In this document: one piece after another, positions 41,438 through 41,840 of the stretch
Layout of the letters: every line of letters starts with the position of its first letter
Numbering within the stretch: position 1 is the first letter of the stretch
NCBI GenBank assembly: GCA_963796125.1
Contig: CAWCKM010000023.1
Span: 1 to 41,840 of the forward strand
Source of the DNA: DASPRG01 sp963796125
GTDB taxonomy: Bacteria > Nitrospirota > Thermodesulfovibrionia > Thermodesulfovibrionales > SM23-35
Length of the DNA stretch: 41,840 nucleotides
Direction of reading: 5' to 3'
Made by a program: the position numbers and the translations under genes
The notes under the pieces: generated by a model
The model's input: the letters and a program-made list of their open reading frames with translations, nothing else
The model's database searches: none
What the model was told of the DNA's origin: nothing

Positions 41438-41840
41438 CATCTGGTTGGGCTCATCCAGCGGATTTCTAAAACTGACCTGCGAACCGTAAAAACTCTTATT
41501 ATCGAATGCCCCGCCGGGGAAGGTGCCCATCTCGGCGTACTTACGGGCGCAGCTCACGAAGGGCAGGTGGGGAAAAGTGATATGCAGTCCGACCTTGCTG
41601 GCTGCAGCGATTTCCAGCCCATGCCCGATCAGGCTGAAACCGGTGATATCCGTGGCAGCTTTCAGCTCGAATTCCAGCGCCAGCTCGCGCGAGGCCTTGT
41701 CGTTCAGGCGCGTCATCCAGCCCACCACCTCGCTCACGTCCTCCGCAGCCGCCTTTTCCTGCTTCAGCGCTGTTGTGGTCACGCCAAAACCGAGCGGTGG
41801 TGAGCACCAGGGTATCCCCGGGCTGCGCAGCACCTTTGAT
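41435..41840 (-). CDS. selD: Partial selenide, water dikinase (SelD), truncated at the 3' end and cut by the window
   Basis: Fragment of selenophosphate synthetase, which makes the Se donor for Sec-tRNA. Visible: KGAAQPGDTLVLT (frame 1), then after a one-base shift at about 41799 PLGFGVTTTALKQEKAAAED, GWMTRLNDKASRELALEFEL, the ATDITGFSLIGHGLEIAAAS motif and GGAFDNKSFYGSQVSFRNPL. Homology stops at DEPNQML (about 41435). The expected C-terminal 'TDxQTSGGLL' is absent, replaced by the end of the nuclease-fold gene. GC is well above the neighbouring DNA. The 5' part lies outside the window. Confidence 0.75.

Overview
The window is a mosaic stretch of a bacterial genome, probably from an uncultured Gram-negative anaerobe. 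It carries a Tat-exported selenocysteine formate dehydrogenase, a high-molecular-weight rubredoxin, a SufC/SufB pair, an OmpA-type lipoprotein, a large-conductance mechanosensitive channel and a partial selD. Nitrospirota or a deltaproteobacterial-type lineage would fit, but no marker in the window settles the taxon. Most of the window looks moderately AT-rich. The AI-2E transporter and DEAD-box helicase at the left (about 1.57-4.14 kb) and the selD piece at the right end (from about 41.43 kb) are visibly GC-richer, which suggests transfer or chimeric joins.

Layout. 1-4.1 kb: BON-domain protein, small membrane protein, secreted Gln-rich protein, AI-2E family transporter, and a convergent DEAD-box helicase. 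4.2-7.0 kb: a small RNA-binding cluster (KH protein KhpA, RRM protein, and a 110-codon reading frame crossed by an in-frame TGA), a 36-residue Cys/His mini-protein and a SWIB-domain protein. 7.0-11.4 kb: a membrane-anchored protein with an inositol-phosphatase-family gene, a polytopic membrane protein, an FKBP-type isomerase, and remnants of HsdS, an IS630 transposase and an AbiEi-like antitoxin. 11.4-13.4 kb: SufB-like and SufC, a two-gene Fe-S assembly operon. 13.5-17.65 kb: formate dehydrogenase alpha (UGA-encoded Sec, visible SECIS hairpin) and Fe-S beta subunit, closed by a strong terminator. 17.66-19.28 kb: the first IS1380-family element; then tRNA-Val(GAC). 19.5-25.4 kb: a MerR-HicB fusion with its operator, OmpA-like lipoprotein, DUF4197, MscL, a MidA/NDUFAF7-like methyltransferase, a TIM-barrel isomerase-like protein and an FmdB zinc ribbon. 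25.5-27.4 kb: flavoprotein-rubredoxin, DUF488, TauE/SafE. 27.5-33.6 kb: a complete 'alternate' (N-ATPase type) F1Fo ATPase operon in the order beta, epsilon, AtpI-like, a, c, b-delta fusion, alpha, gamma. 33.6-38.7 kb: PfkB-type sugar kinase, glycogen phosphorylase, DedA and Ste24-type M48 protease. 38.7-41.8 kb: DUF4258/DUF2283 pair, the second IS1380 element, a small secreted protein, a DUF4365-like nuclease-fold gene and a truncated selD.

Three observations stand out. (1) A composite DNA motif (CCTACA, 5 nt, ATCAG, 7 nt, CTGAT) occurs three times with fixed geometry and the same orientation upstream of three unrelated genes or operons: formate dehydrogenase, the OmpA-like lipoprotein and the ATPase operon. 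It looks like the site of an undescribed regulon. (2) The two IS1380 elements are about 80% identical (by eye), inserted at TTAA, and each hides its transposase Shine-Dalgarno sequence in a hairpin whose arms show a compensatory base change. (3) About twenty single-base frameshifts run through otherwise well-conserved genes, including atpA and the formate dehydrogenase. Sequence error is a likelier cause than decay, so the broken genes are annotated across the shifts.
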